Below are positions 11,251 through 23,717 of a stretch of DNA of 64,000 nt, in pieces. The position numbers and the translations under genes were made by a program. The number at the start of each line of letters is the position of its first letter. Position 1 is the first letter of the stretch. The notes under the pieces are model-generated. The model was not told where the DNA came from and did not search any database. It saw only the letters and a list, made by a program, of their open reading frames with translations. Source of the stretch: Caulochytrium protostelioides (taxonomy: Eukaryota; Chytridiomycota; Caulochytriomycetes; Caulochytriales; Caulochytriaceae); NCBI GenBank assembly GCA_003615045.1, contig ML014191.1, positions 17,136 to 81,135 on the forward strand, given 5' to 3'.

Positions 11251-13060
11251 CTTGACGAAAAAAAAAAAAGGAGTAAGAAGTTATGTGTGAGCAAAGCTCA
11301 ATTTATGCTAGATCTTTGAACTATCATTCGCGTTGATTTTTCTGGAATCAAGATTGCGCAGATTGCGCAGCAGCCATCACAGCTTCTTTCAATAGAAAAC
11401 CTACTGGTTGCAGTGGAGCCAGGATAGCGCTAGATCTTTTGATGGCTCATTCATCGTGGTATAGCCATGGATTCGTTACAGGCAATGGACTCTGACTTTG
11501 ATCGTTTGACGTCAAGGGCCCCGCTATCTGTTACGAGTGAAACTCATGCTAAGATCTCTCAGTTCGTGAAGACGGGAATAAAGCCGTGATGCTCCGATAT
11601 CAGTTAGCGAGGCCAGTAGGGGGTTTGATCGGCAGGATTTCAAGCAAAGCAGGATAGCTTTGCATCAGAGACTGATACCTCTGGGAGCGTCAGTGATGAC
11701 GAAGTCAACAAGTCGAAACCTTGTCAAGTGCTGGGTTCAGGCTGTAGGATGTCATACAGCGATGACCTAATCTTCTTCAATGAGCTGTCTGGTGAGTTGC
11801 GTGAAAGTCGCGCAGAGCCATTGCGATCATATGCTGAGAATACACTACACAACCATGCATCACGCCTCTCAACGCAAGTGATCGATCGGATTGACTTCTC
11901 TCATGACAACTGTCGTATGGAACGCTTGCGATTACAAAAATAAGCTTTTTTGTGTTGGTCGACCAGCAGGGGGCTTAGACGTGCTTAAATAGTCTTGCCG
12001 GCCATTGCGTCGGTTCCATCATGACGGCCAGACACATACGCAGATGATCCGATCCGGTTGTTTTCGGCAATTGTCATGATACTTAAAGACCGTCGTTTTG
12101 TTTACGGGTATTCCTCGTTAAGAGGATCGAAAACCTTTTAGCTAGTTCATATTGCATCATCGAGATTGAATATACAAATGGTGTTTTTTTTCCACGCCGT
12201 CTTAGGGTCGCCCGGCTGCATCATTCACATCGATCGATTGATCTGAGCTGGCAAGCAGCCGGCATTGGTGCTGCTGGCAGCTGACACGGGCAGCGATGGA
12301 CGGGTGGCGGAGTTTTCGTCGCCTTTTTACCTTTTCCTGCACACGATGACGTCGGCCGATCTTTCAGGGGGCCCCGCCGATCAGCCATCCAGTCGCTTTC
12401 TTTTCCCTCGAGCATCTACCACATCGTCACGCGCGTGCCATGAGGATGACTTTTCCCTAGCCCCACAAACCCTTTCTGCCACATCCGTGCCGAATGGAAG
12501 TGCCCGATCTCCTTTTCTTCTCGGCACATCCGAGTTAACAGGAGAAATGGATTAGACAACGCCCAGAGGCGCTCCTGCCGGCATGGCAATCCTTCGGATC
12601 GAGAAAGATTGCCAGAAGGCCATCCAACAACGACAGACCCACCGGCACGATGCTCGTCTGCACGGTGATCGTCTGCACGGCGGGAGGAGAAACGCAATCG
12701 AGACCCCGCACCAGTACGGAATGCTGCGTAGGCCATCGCTGTCGCGCTCCCCTCTCCAGAACAAAACCGCGCCATGGAATCTCTTCCGCTCAAGAGGACC
12801 TCGGATGGCACAACATTCGCTTTCCTGATCCTATACAGGAAATCCATTTACTTTGCTAATAATGCTCATGGAATGCAACATAGATATTGTGACATACCTC
12901 AGGTATGCTCGTCAATGCCCTCTTACTCGTCATCCCTAGATAGAATTCCTCACCCGCCTCCGCCCTTTCAGATTGCATTCACATTCTGCTCCCTTTATGC
13001 ATGATTCCTGGCCCTCCTTGACTCTTCCCATTGCTCTGAGCCTCGCGCAGCCTACCTCAG
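11251..13060. other. AT-richer intergenic region, possible 5' exon of RING gene
   Basis: Base composition is clearly less GC-rich than in the flanking genes. The missing first exon of the Zip3-like gene should lie in the proximal part (11.25-11.6 kb). Short frames at 11728-11943 (+) and 12416-12847 (-) have no features I can support. The distal end should contain the cyclin promoter. Confidence 0.55.
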
Positions 13061-15838
13061 ATGTCCAGTCTGATTGCTCGGCTCTCGCACGCCCATCGAT
13101 CCGAAGCGGCTGCTCTTTCGATTTCGACAGGCGCCTCGAAATCGTTTAGTGGCCCCGAGCCTCCAACCGTCGCCTCCTCGCCCGCACCCGCCTCTGCTAC
13201 GGCGTTGACCACCGCCCCGCAGCCGATCAGCATCACTGGCAACAACGCGTGCCCCCAGACGCATCGTCATAACCCCGCGGCCCAACAGCCGGTACTGCTG
13301 TCGCACTCCTTTCCACTCACCGGGTATCACGCCGTCTCGCTCCAAGCCTTCAGCACGTCGGGGCACCCGTCCAGCATGAGCATCGCCATGCTGCTGAATG
13401 AATCGTCGAACAAGACGTTTCACCCTCCGACTCAACAGCAGCTGCAGTTGCAGCAGCATGATGACGAAGAAGAGCATCGTGATGCTTTTAGCGGCACCAG
13501 CGACACGATCATGACGACAGCGGCCTCAGTCACGTCAGCGGCGACCGCCGGAGCTGGGACTGCCAACCCCGCACCCCTACACGGGCCTGCCCCTGCGGCG
13601 GAAGCAGGTAGCATGGCCAATGCTGCCTCGATGGCCATATCTCACTGCGTGTTTCCTTCAGCTGCAGGCAACGGCGGAACGGGCATCGCTGGCGCTCAGT
13701 CGGGGCCGCTTGTGGCGCCTGTCGGAGGTGGGCCGATGCCCTTCGTGCTCAGTGGAAACGCGAACAACAATAACACCAACGGGCCGATCCCGTCACGTGA
13801 TGTCACCCAGGGCTTTAATCCCGATGCCGCCCTTCCGAACTTACCGAGCAACGAGGCGCCGACCGCTAATGCGAATGGGTGTGCTGGTGCCGCGCCGACC
13901 GCCACCATGGTGACGGTGTCGACGACCATCACAACCATGATCGGTCCCGGCCGTGCTGGCCATCGCATGCCAGTGCCGCCGCTTCCAGCCGCCCCCCTGG
14001 TCCTGCTGTCTTCGGCCGCCGCGCCGCCGCGTCTGGTTCCGTACTCCCCTCCGGACGTCAGCGTAGGACCGGACTTCATTGATCCCCTCGTGCAGCTCAG
14101 TGGCGGTCCCAACGCAAGTGGTGGGGGGACACGCAGCGGCGTGATGGAGAACATGTTGCCCGAGTATGCCGAAGCTATCAGCAACTATTTGCGAGAGCTG
14201 GAGCCAGCGTCGCGGCCGGACCCTCGGTACCTTATTGGCGGCCCCGTGCCTGCCACAGCTACGGGTCTTATGCCTTCGGATGGCCGTCGTGGATCTCTGC
14301 AGCAGGAACCGTCACCGATCTCCTCGCCGGCCGTCCCGGCGGCTGGATCGCACGGCGAAGCGCCAGCTTCAAGCGCGCAAGCGGTGCAGGCCGCGTTGAC
14401 GACGGCCCTGTCGGCGGGATCGGCCGGTCCAGCGTCGGCAACCGCCTCGTCGGCAGGTCCCGCGTCGACGGTCACATCGGCGACCGCTGCAACCTCGGCA
14501 TCGGCCCAGCTGGCGATCGCCTCGCCGATGAGTGTGACCCCAGCGGCGCGCCGACTCTTGGTGATCTGGATCATTGAGATATGCGAAGCGATTTATGCGC
14601 TCCCGGAGACGTTGTTTCTATGCATCAACCTTCTGGATCGCTACCTGTCGCAGCAGTTTTGGGAGCGAATGCAGAACCAAACGGCGCAGGAGCCGACGAA
14701 CGCTGCGGAAGGCACGAGGACATCAGCCGAAGCGGAAGTCCGTCCCGCTGGCAAGCAGCCCATCCAGGTGGTGGGATTAGCGTGTCTCCTGATTGCGGCC
14801 AAGTTTGAAGAGATCCATCCGATCTCGGTGCGCGTCCTGGCGCAGATCACGAACGGTGAATTCACCACCAAGGTAAGTGGACTGCTGACGTGAGATCGCG
14901 GAACAGAGCGCTGTGAGATGTTACTGATCATATCGATCATTTTTCTTGCCTCTGCCCCTGCAATGTTTGATGAATGTGTTGTGTGATTGTTCTACGCAAC
15001 CGCAAGCAAATCACCCAAGCCGAGCGCACCATCCTGCACAAGCTCGAGTACATGGTGTCTATCTTTCCGAACCCGTACAACTTTCTCCGTCGTTGCAGCC
15101 TTGCCGACTTGCTTGACGTCAACACGCGCAACTTGTGCAAGTATCTGATGGAGATGGCACTTATTGATGAGCGCTTCATGACGATGGCCCCGAGCCTGAT
15201 TGCCGCCGCCGCAATGCATTTTTCACGTTCCATCTACGAGAAGCCGCAGTGGGTAAGTGACCTTCGTGGTTCGTGCATGGCGCGAAAGGAAAGCGTCAAC
15301 GCACTTGATTTGAATGACTCACCTCGCTCCCTGTATACTGATGCACTGGATAATCGATCGGATGGATGACGATTCCTTTGACAATCCTCATCTGTAGACG
15401 CCGGTCATGCACCTGTATTCTGGCTATGCGGTGAGCGCGCTGCAGCCGTGCATCCGCCTCTTCTGCCGGTTCCTCGCCGATAAGCACAGCGAAGGGTATC
15501 AGACGCTGTACCGCAAATACGGTCGCGTGCGGTACTCGCGCGTGAGCCTCAAGCTCGAAAAATGGCTTGAGACGCAGCGCACGAAACGCTACCAGGCCGT
15601 GATGTCGCACCGCCAGCAACAGCAGCAGCAACAGCAAGCTGCCGCGGCCGCGGCGGCCGCCGCAGCTGCGGCAGCGGCCGCGACGGCCATGACGGACAAC
15701 AGCGCTCGCACGCAGGGCCGGTCGGAGGACTTGGGAAATTACAGCTTTGCCGACACGTCGCAGAGTCTCGAGCTTATGGTGCTCGACCCCCCGCGTTACC
15801 ACACAGCCGTTGCCGTCGCTGTAGGCCAATCGCACTAG
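13061..15838 (+). CDS. B/A-type cyclin with long disordered N-terminus (3 exons)
   Basis: Cyclin regulatory subunit that would activate a CDK in the cell cycle. Exons: 13061-14872 (donor GTAAGT), 15007-15252 (acceptor GCAAG, donor GTAAGT) and 15398-15838 (acceptor TGTAG), all phase 0, about 832 residues. The first cyclin box begins at RRLLVIWIIEICEAI and continues through PETLFLCINLLDRYLS and LIAAKFEEIHP. The second exon adds the family's junction with helix 5 (ILHKLEYMV, NFLRRCS). The third opens with TPVMHLYSGY, the usual start of the last cyclin-fold helices. The first ~490 residues are Ala/Ser/Thr/Pro-rich and probably disordered. The C-terminal exon carries poly-Gln then poly-Ala after the fold. 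The Asp usual in the ILVDWL motif is replaced (LLVIWI), and an insert of about 30 residues follows DRYLSQQFWE. I cannot tell A from B type. Confidence 0.88.
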
Positions 15839-17550
15839 CATACCTTGGTCGACTGTCCTATCCGACGCCCGCCATGGGGCAACGCCGGCGATAGCTAGCA
15901 TTCACGTTTGTGAATAGAACCCGATACAAACCACTACTCCGACATCACCTCGTACCCGCAAAAGGCATCGCACAGGATGCGATGCTCTCATTAGACCCTA
16001 GACCTTCATTCATTTTATAGGCGAGAGCGGCATCCTCGCACGGCATGGCCGTTAATCTAAGTATAGCGAGGAATGCCGGACGGTCCTCATTATTTTCCAT
16101 TATTTCACGCATCCATTTGATTCCCTTCTCTGCCTCGAAACACTGATCCACATAAGACCCCAATTCACCTCAAACACCCCGTTGGGAAGAAGCCATGGGA
16201 AGCGAGAGAGGAATGAAAAGGCAAGGTACGAGTGGAAAGGGAGATATGTAACTGATGATAGGAGAGACCAAGCCGAAAAAAAAAGATGGAGTCTGGCTGA
16301 AGTAACGGAAAGTTGGTGGGAACAATGAGCGACGGAGGGAAAAGAACTGTGCGGCAAGATATTGTCAGATCTCATCAGTGACCATCAGAAGAGCGGGTCT
16401 GAGTTGCAAAAATGAGAAAGATTGCGGTTTCTGGTCTGACACCCGATCTCGACGGTACTGTTTGCCCCCACAAGGAGGACAAACATCTACTCTTCTTTCT
16501 CCAATCCCTCCCGTGAAGGAGGGTTAAAATCCGCGCGGCGTCAGGGACCACTCCATGCACACACCCGAAGGCATACACATGGAAAACACTGTCTATCCGA
16601 AGCAACCATGACAGTCGTCGGAAAGTGGGTCTAGCGGGCGGGGCTTTAATAGAGAAAGGTCTTCCTGGAGAACCCTCCTCTTCCCGTCCAGTACGACCTG
16701 CATCAAGCGTCTACGCGTTCAAATACATGTGCGCAACCGGAACTCGAGCAGGTTTCGGGATGAATCGAGGTCGATGCTAACACCTGCCTGTTCTGTGCGG
16801 TATTTATAGACATTTGCGAGCGTCGCGGCACCGCATCAATGTGGCGCGGTCCGCTGCGCCATGTTTATGTCGATTCAGTCATGAGCTGTGTCGATGTTGC
16901 TGTGAGCGGGGCGTGCATAGCGACGTGGCTTAGTTTGAAGTTGCCCAGCCACCAATCAAAACTCCGATAGCATTTAGCGCGTTCCCTATCGAGGGCGAGG
17001 CGGATGTCTACTAGTTTGCGATCATCGAAATATGACTACCGCTACGTCCAAGCCGAGCAGCCTTAGGTTGATGCCTTTACAGCAGCTACATAAAATTCAC
17101 GATATAGTGACTTCGTATCTGCGCTCTGAAAACATACTATGACACGAACCGACGACGGGTAAATGAAAATCATTTCCGTCTGATGTCCATGATTGCCTAA
17201 ACACTTCATGGCCGTTTCACACGCTTTGGTGCCGCGAAGGTCAGCCAAGATCGACGCGGGCTTAGCAGGGGCTTTTGGGGGCCGATAAAGCATGATTCCC
17301 GTCGGTAACTTTCATCGGAACACCGGGGCCGAGCGAAACATAAAGTTAGGGAGTGCGCAAATGCTCCAGCGTCCCCAAATATAATCTGTGCTGAACCACG
17401 ATTGTGCTCCCTGTCGCGTCTCCGCGTCCCGTTCCGCATACCGACAGCGACCCGCTTCCAGCTCGCGCGAGCCACTGACGGCTTGCCGGCGCCCTTTTCT
17501 TCCCCGCGATCGTTCTGACGGATACGCGACGGATCGCCCTGGTTTGCGCG
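15839..17550. other. Intergenic, no recognisable gene
   Basis: About 1.7 kb of AT-richer DNA. Short frames (for example 16100-16375 and 16375-16605 on the minus strand) are unlike any family I know and lack codon bias resembling the neighbours. The distal end should hold the promoter of the Mgm101 paralogue. Confidence 0.6.
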
Positions 17551-18783
17551 ATGGCGACACTAGCGTCTGCATGGATGATCGTGCGGCGCGCTCGGCTCAT
17601 GGACGCGTGGCCAAGCTTGCCGATGCGTCTCGTGCACCGGGCGCCTCGTCTCGCGCCATCATGGGCATTTTATAGCACGCCAACAGCGGCTGCGCGGCGA
17701 CGGCGGCCATCCTCGCGCCGCATGGGTGGCATCGCGCCGCTGTCGACCATGCCCGTCAGCACCGCGCCGGTGAATGCCGCAGTGGATGCGACGGCGCGAT
17801 GGGTCCAGGCGGCGACGCGGGAGCCCGTCACCCTCGAGCAGGCCGCCGCCCTGAGCGCGCCGCTGCGTGCTGATGAGATCACGGTCGACCCCCTCAGCGG
17901 CCTGACCTACCTTCGTCTCAGCGGTTATCTTGCGCGCCTAAAGGCGGCCTTTGGTGACGGTAAGTCTCGATTCGGTCTCACTTTTGTCAGAGATTTTCGT
18001 GCTCTAAAGCAAAGGCATGGACCACTGGGTTGTGTCTCACCACCGGTCTGCGATTGATGCATCGGGACTCACCGCGCGTTCTGTCGTGTGCTTGATGCGA
18101 AAATGATGCCCACACCGTCTTATGGACAACGCTTCGCTATGGACACGCGCTATCATGGTGAAACAGACTGGTTCCTGATGCGATGCGACTCGCCCAGCGA
18201 TCATCACGACTCGGCTCCGACGCCAACGTTCGACCATGTTGTGGACATCGGATTGGCACGCGGTCCCAACCCCGGGATCCACGCACCGGCCGCCGATGCG
18301 GCCCTCACGAGTCGGCTGACCGCCATCACGACCGTCGTGTGCGCTCTTCCCACTGACGCATTCCTGCCGCCGGTCATCTCTCGCCCTCCAACAGCACCCT
18401 CTTCTGTCGCTCAGCCGAAATTGATAGTCGTGCCGCCCCCGCTCCACTTGCTGGACGCGCCGACCCCCAAGGAGTTGATGCGATTGCAGCGCCACCTCGG
18501 ACCCGGCTGGCGCGCTGTCGACCCCAGCCACGAAAACGATGGGCCACGGGACGGTGAGGCGATGCCGCCATGGGTCGCGGTGGCCATGACGGCGCTCGTC
18601 CGGCTTGGCAAGGACCTCGGCATCGCGCTGGAGCTCTGGGAGGCGGGCGTCGCCGGCAGGCTCCGCGATCAGGGACCATACGTACGAGTCTGGGTCAGTG
18701 CAGCGCCCAACGCCACGGGAGCCAAGGGAGCCAAGAAAGCCGCCCAGGGCCGATACCAGTGGGTGCGCAAATCCGCGACATAA
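17551..18783 (+). CDS. Divergent Mgm101-like single-strand annealing protein (2 exons)
   Basis: I assign this to the Mgm101 family (Rad52-related mitochondrial recombination/annealing proteins). Exons 17551-17959 and 18167-18783 give about 341 residues. The intron starts GTAAGT and ends ACAG, and splicing joins ...LKAAFGD to DWFLMRC. The blocks parallel the canonical Mgm101 at 56129-56881: LSAPLRADEITVDP against LMAPLNMDDVEVKP, TYLRLSGYLARLKAAFG against LYLPEIKFRRILNTAF, DWFLMR against GWSLVPR, ALVRLGKDLGIALELW against ALVRCCKDLGIASELW, and YQWVRK near the end against VIWKRK. The N-terminus (MATLASAWMIVRRARL ... WAFYST) is Arg-rich and acid-free, like a mitochondrial presequence. The central block (REYALYCLG ... 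ARGEQAYFN in the canonical protein) is replaced by about 110 Pro/Ala-rich residues, so binding residues may be lost. It may be a specialised paralogue or a decaying copy. Confidence 0.7.
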
Positions 18784-18958
18784 CATCCGTGCAATAGATG
18801 CCAACATGATCGAACCATACAGAGTGAAAAGCCTACAGAGATTGAGCCATACAGAGAGAAGGCCAGCTCCAAAAATGTCTGGGCCGATCAGAAACCCTCG
18901 GTCGCGAGTATCCACAGCACGAAAGGGGGAGGGGAGGGGGGGGGGGCACCTAAGCATA

Positions 18959-21900
18959 CTAGAAATGCGGGCGCGATGACGGCGGCGGCAGGCCCGTCGC
19001 CGAGGCGGTCGTGTTGCCTTGCGCGCCGACGCCAGGGTCCGGCACGGTCCCGGCAACAATGCCCTTCTGGCCCCCGCCAACGTGCAGCGCCACCAGCGGC
19101 GGGCTCCGCTCCGCTAGGATACCCATGGCCTCCTTCACGGAAGCAGTCGCCTCATCCTGCTGGAGCAATTCGAGCATCCCCGACGTGCTTGGACGCGGTA
19201 TGGGGGCCGCGGCCTGCGAATTAATGGCGTCGCCGTCGTTGCCGTTGCCGTTGCCGCTGTCTTCACCGTCGTCGTCATCGTCGTCGTCGCCATCTGAGGC
19301 GTCGTCGTCATCGTCGCCGTCCGAGGCATCGGAGGGTTCGACATCATCGTCGTCGTCGCCGACACCGCCGTCCGTCGACCCGGCGCCCGTCGTGCCGCCC
19401 GGCGTGGCCGCCGCATCGACAGCCGCCGTCTCGGACACGCACCGTGAGGTTTCAGTCGAGGCCTGGGTCGCATCGTCCGACAGGGACAGCTCCGTGATAC
19501 CCGACGTCGCGGAGAGACCCGCCAGCCGGAGCCGCTTGTTCGGACTCATGGCGAATATGGCCGACGGCGTCATGAGCCCCGCGGCGGCACTCGTGGGCGG
19601 CGCGGCGCCTGCGGCGGACACGGGCGCCCCAAAGCCGTCCGGCGCCATGGACGCGAGCAGCTCGCCAGAGCCGAGGAGCGAGCCGATAAACAGCGAAGCC
19701 GGAATCTCGGGCGTCGCCGCCCCCGGGGCTGCCGAGCCCGCCGGAACGCCGTCGGCGCCCACCCCAGGCGCGGTGCCCGCAGGACCCGAGCTCGCGATGC
19801 CCATCTGCTGCAGCTCCACCAGGAACGACGCTGTCGTGTCGTGGGCGACTTGGCGCGGGAGGTTGCGCGACTGCTGCGGAAAGATGTGGGCCAGCGCGAG
19901 CGCCTGCGTGAGCGGTGAGGCGGCGCCCTGCGATACAAGGCCCGGGGCCCCGCTGCCCGCGGAGCTCGTGAGCAACGCACCGGGACCCCCTGATCCGTTG
20001 CTGCCACTCGCAGCAACCGGCGCCAGCGCGAGCAGGTTGGCCGTGTCGTCACGCCGCAGGTAGCCGTAACGCTGGAGGACGTCGAAGAGCCCCGGCATCG
20101 CGAACGGCTTGGCCAAGATATCGTTCATGCCGTTCGCGAGGTAGGTCAGCACGTCGTGCTCCGTCGTATTACTCGTCATCGAGATAATGGGTGTCATTTG
20201 GTCAAACTGGCGGATGCGCATCGTGGCCGCCACGCCGTCCAAGTTCGGCATCACGACGTCCATAAGCACGATATCGTACTTCTTGCCGCCCATCTGCCGC
20301 ACGGCGTCTAAGCCATCGACGGCAATGTCGAATGAGCACCCAAAGATGTTGAGCAGCTTCGCCGAGACTTTGCGGCAGACTTCGTCGTCCTCCACCAGCA
20401 GCACTCGTGGCGGCGTCACGGCCCAGTTCGGCGTAAACCGCGACGGGTTACGGGAGCCCATGGCCGCCGACGCCGCAGGGGCGTTTCCGCTCGACCCGGC
20501 AGCCGAACCCGCAGGTGCGTTCGATGCCGACGCGGCCGACACGTTGACCGCGGCGGCCGCCGCCGAAGCGGACGCGGACCCCGAGGCCGAGGCCAATGGC
20601 GGTGCCGCTGATTTCATGGCGTCGCCCGAGGCGGCAAACAGTGCCCCGGCGTCCTGGAAAAGCATTGTGTTGGATCCGATAAGGATGCTTTCGAGCAGCG
20701 CTGCAGGGTTGAGGGTCGGCGGGAATGGATCCTGTGCCGGCACGGCCGCGGCCTGCAGCCGCACCGGACCGCTGCCGAACGGTTTAGAGGCCATGGAAGC
20801 CCGTTGGCTTGGCACGCTGTCACTGCCATCTGAAGCGGTGTTGCGCAACGTGGCGTCGGACTGCGAGGCACGGTGCTGCGGCTGCTTGCCCTGGCGCCGC
20901 TCGGACCACTTGCGCTTGTTAGCGGTGTTCGCGGCGGTGATGCCGTGGGGATTAGACGCTGCGAGCGGCGACGTGGCCAAAGGCGCATCCATGAACGTGG
21001 CGGCGCTGCCATCGTAGCGAACGGCGCGGTAGGTCGCGGAGGCCGCTGTGGAAGGCACATCGGCGGCCGTCGCGACCGTCATGCGTGTGGCCGACGCCGC
21101 CGGCGTAGTCGTGGCCGACACGCCGGGGAAGCTTGTCGTAGCCGCAACTGCGGCCACCGACGCCGTGGCAGCCGACGCAGAGCCCATCGGAGTGCGCACC
21201 GACGCAAGCGCGGAAGCGACATGCTGCCGGATCGCATCGCCGTTGGGCAGCGTCGCGGCCAGCGTGTCCACGAGCTGCCGGATCACGCGGTCCTGCGTGG
21301 CCAACCCGACGCGGAAGGTCTCCAGTTCGGCGACCACCATCGCGTGGTTCTTGGACAGCATCGTAATGTGTGATGCGAGGTCGGATTGCAGCGCCGTGAG
21401 CGACTTGATGCGTGTGAGCAGGTCTTCGGTACGGACGGGCGATGCGGCGTCGGGGCAGGCCGTGTCGGCGCCATCCAGCCCGTGGGAGGGCGGCGTCGAC
21501 GTCAGAAGGGCCGTCAGACCCATCGCCGAGGCCGCCGCCGAGGCCGTCGAGGCCGCCGCGGCTGCGGTGCTGCTGTCGCTCGCGCGGGAGGCGGCGGCGG
21601 TGGTGGCGGTCGCGACGGCCGACGTGGAGCGCGGTGTCAAAGGCGTGGACGGGCTCAGGGCAGCCGCCCCGGGCGACCGGGGTGTCGAGAGCATGTGGTC
21701 TTCTGCATGGCGGGCGTCCGAGCTTGGGGGCGGCGTGTACAGCGCCGGCGGCGGCCGTGTGGGACCCCCCGAGGCCGACGCCGATGAAGACAGGCCCTGC
21801 TGCGGTTGCTGTGCTTGGGTATGCGACTGCGACTGCAACGACGACGATGACGGTGGCGGCGGCGGCGGCGGCGGCGGCGCGTGGGAGGGGCTCTGGCCGT

Positions 21901-22976
21901 GGTAGGAGGTCATGTGGTGCGGCGACTGGAGCGGTGGTGGCGCCGAAGAATGTGACGTGGCGGCGGGTGGCGGGTGCGCATGCCGGTGATGGAGATGCAT
22001 CGAGGAGGCCGACCGGGCAGGCGGCGGCGGCGGCTGGCCGTCAAGCGGGGACCGGTCCATCGGCCCGCCGTGCCCACCATGCCCGCCGTGGCTGTTCATT
22101 CTCGGCAGCGGCGACCGTGGCGGGCCGCCAGCGCTCCCATACGACGAGGTCTCTTCGGGCGTCGGCATGTCCATACTCGTCGACAGGCTCTGCGATGACG
22201 CCGACTGAGACCGCGAAAAGGTGCTAATGGCCGGGTAGGGCGGCGCGGCATCGTGGTCGCCGTGGACGAGCGGATGCGGCGCGTTGCCACCACCACGATC
22301 ATTGGCGCCCGTGGCATGAGCGCCGCCGGCGTGGTGTATCGAATGCGCGCTGTGGGCGCCATGGGCGCCGTGAGTGGGTATATCGGACACCGCTCGGGGC
22401 GACATCATGGCCATGGATGGCGTGGCGTCCCCCAGGCCCACGAGCCCCATGTCAGCATGCATGTGGTGGTGGAGCGCGTTGACCGGGATCGGATGCCCCG
22501 CGGCGAGCCGTTGCGCCACCAGCTGCTCGTCACGAGCCTTGCGCATTTGCTGCGCCACCGCGCGGACCTGCGCGTTCTTCTGCTTGTTTTTGGGAATCTT
22601 GCGCCGAATGAGTTCGAGCAGCTCGAAGCGGCCGTAGACGAAGTGCTCGTGGTGGAACTCCCAGGCCTGGTCGCCGTAGAATCGACGGTCTTCTGAGTGC
22701 TTGATCTTGTGGAAGTCGTATTTGTTGAGCTGGCGCACAAAACTCGCGAAGTTGTTGTGCTTGAAGTGCTTCGGCAAAATCACTTGGGAAAAGAACGTCG
22801 TGTCCTTCACGACAAACGTCGTGCCGTCATGGCCCCACGAGCATACTTTGCTGATCGATACGTCGTCCAGCATCCGGAAGAGTTTCTTGACAAAGTCCGG
22901 TGCGCCCGTGCCGACAGGCTGTCGGCGCGACTTGGCCGGCGGCGGGGCCATCGAGGCGAAATGGCCCGTCGACGGG

Positions 22977-23020
<44 letters not shown>

Positions 23021-23607
23021 AGAGAGCGGCGGGGCGTTCGCATGAACAGTGGCGCCGGCGCCAATACCATGAGCGACGCCGCCGCTGCCCGGCGGCGCGA
23101 ACGCAGGCTGGGGCGGCACTGGGTGCGGGTGTGGGGCTTCCAGGGACCGGCGGTCGGCGGCATGGAAGGTGTTGGAGGGCGACGCGGCGGCGCCGGATGG
23201 CGAGCGGCCAATAGTGCCGGCGCTAGTGCTGTGGGCGTGGTCGAATGAGGTGATCAGGCCCATGCCGCTGGAGGCGCCCGATCCCGATGGCGCATTACCA
23301 CTACTGTTCGCGAGGGGCTCGTGGCGGTTGAGGTTCGACTCAAGTGCAAGCTTGTGGTCCAGCGGCGCCGCGCTGCCCGAGTGGCCGCTGCTCAGATGCG
23401 CGACTGGATACCGTGAGGGTTGCGGCGAGCTGCTGTGGCGCAGGTGCAGGGGGATCGTGATTTGCGGGTGCGCAGGTTGATTGGACGGCACATAAGACGG
23501 CAAGTATGGCTGCTGTTGCTGTTGCTGCATCAGCTGTTGTTGCTGTTGTTGCAAAGGATGCTGCTGATGCCGTAACGACTGCTGCTGCTGCTGTTGTTGT
23601 TGTTGTC

Positions 23608-23657
<50 letters not shown>

Positions 23658-23682
23658 AGTTGCTGGAGCTGCTGCTGCTGTA

Positions 23683-23717
<35 letters not shown>

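Noticed and set aside
12416-12847. 143-codon minus-strand frame upstream of the cyclin gene
   Set aside because: No motif, overlaps several equally long frames, and contains a short direct repeat (TCGTCTGCACGG) that explains part of it.
19011-20063. 350-codon plus-strand frame opposite the Skn7-like gene
   Set aside because: Antisense shadow of a clearly conserved gene. Composition mirrors the minus-strand codons.
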